A stretch of DNA of 64,000 nt from contig NZ_ANNI01000003.1 in the NCBI RefSeq assembly GCF_000466745.1, positions 310,001-374,000 of the forward strand, in the 5' to 3' direction. Origin of the DNA: Campylobacter concisus ATCC 51562 (GTDB lineage: Bacteria; Campylobacterota; Campylobacteria; Campylobacterales; Campylobacteraceae). Position 1 is the first letter of the stretch. Every line of letters starts with the position of its first letter. Positions 63,912 through 64,000 of the stretch are shown here, piece after piece. The position numbers and the translations under genes are program-made. Below the pieces are notes generated by a model. It saw only the letters and a list, made by a program, of their open reading frames with translations. It was not told the origin of the DNA and made no database searches.

Positions 63912-64000
63912 TGTGCGTTTTGATTTGCTCTTACTGCTTTGATTTGCTCAAAAATTTGAAGCATGCCTATCATCGCCAAATGATAGCCAACTGGCCCAAA
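63908..64000 (-). CDS. aroQ: 3-dehydroquinate dehydratase type II, C-terminal end
   Basis: The last 30 codons and stop of a gene that enters from the right edge. The visible peptide '[20 protein letters not shown]' is the usual C-terminal helix of epsilonproteobacterial AroQ (shikimate pathway), and aroQ precedes the same peptidase and folK in related genomes. Too short to judge more. Confidence 0.72.
   Translation of the reverse strand, partial: FGPVGYHLAMIGMLQIFEQIKAVRANQNAQ

Overview
The window looks like chromosome of a Campylobacter, most likely of the C. concisus / C. curvus type. It is AT-rich with closely packed, often 1-30 bp overlapping genes, TATAAT-type -10 boxes without clear -35 boxes, and gene orders familiar from C. 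jejuni: hemL-cytochrome-folD-lepB; gltX-yggT-slt-lipoprotein-mobB-fbp-metG; mrdA-engB-lptA-lptC-kdsC; mltD-tatD-cbrR-recN-nadK-aspS-adk-ppa; fliY-fliM-fliA-flhG-flhF-folK-pepQ-aroQ. An octaheme hydroxylamine-oxidoreductase-like cytochrome also fits that species group. The species call is an inference from memory of gene order; no search was run.

Layout. 0-4.9 kb (minus): the N-terminal part of an unresolved protein that runs off the left edge, an MFS transporter, two small membrane proteins, hemL and a cytochrome c. 5.0-7.4 kb (plus): folD, lepB, a site-2-type protease. 7.4-8.8 kb (minus): a DUF4139 protein. 8.9-13.4 kb (plus): rpiB, apt, a DedA protein, pepA, ychF. 13.8-19.2 kb (minus): psd, a phosphoesterase, the haoA-haoC cytochrome pair, a Crp/Fnr regulator, mscL. 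19.3-28.7 kb (mostly plus): gltX, yggT, slt, mobB, fbp, metG and queC, with a lipoprotein gene and ybeY on the other strand. 28.9-40.5 kb (minus): a long tight run of envelope genes (mrdA, mreD-like, engB, lptA, lptC, kdsC, rlpA, mltD) with hisB inside it, then tatD, cbrR, recN, nadK. 40.6-44.9 kb (plus): aspS, adk, a lipoprotein, an OB-fold protein, ppa and a CAU tRNA.

45-55 kb is the accessory-looking part. Directly downstream of the CAU tRNA, on the opposite strand, lies a 1220-residue S6-family serine protease autotransporter whose base and codon use look unlike the neighbours. Next, a three-gene operon encodes a Tat-exported ModA-like binding protein, a NapH-type polyferredoxin and a NifB-like radical SAM protein, preceded by two adjoining palindromes just after the -10 box. 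Then comes a module of two PepSY-type proteins with an OmpR-type response regulator and its histidine kinase. 55.3-64 kb (minus) returns to core genes: tRNA-Asn, mnmA, a LOG protein, the flagellar fliY-fliM-fliA-flhG-flhF block, folK, an M24 peptidase and the end of aroQ.

The strongest candidates for a poorly described system are the NifB-like/NapH-like/binding-protein operon (49.0-51.5 kb) and the autotransporter beside the tRNA (45.0-48.7 kb). The HAO-type respiratory pair with its adjacent regulator and an upstream inverted repeat comes next. I found no CRISPR array, insertion sequence, integrase or rRNA operon.
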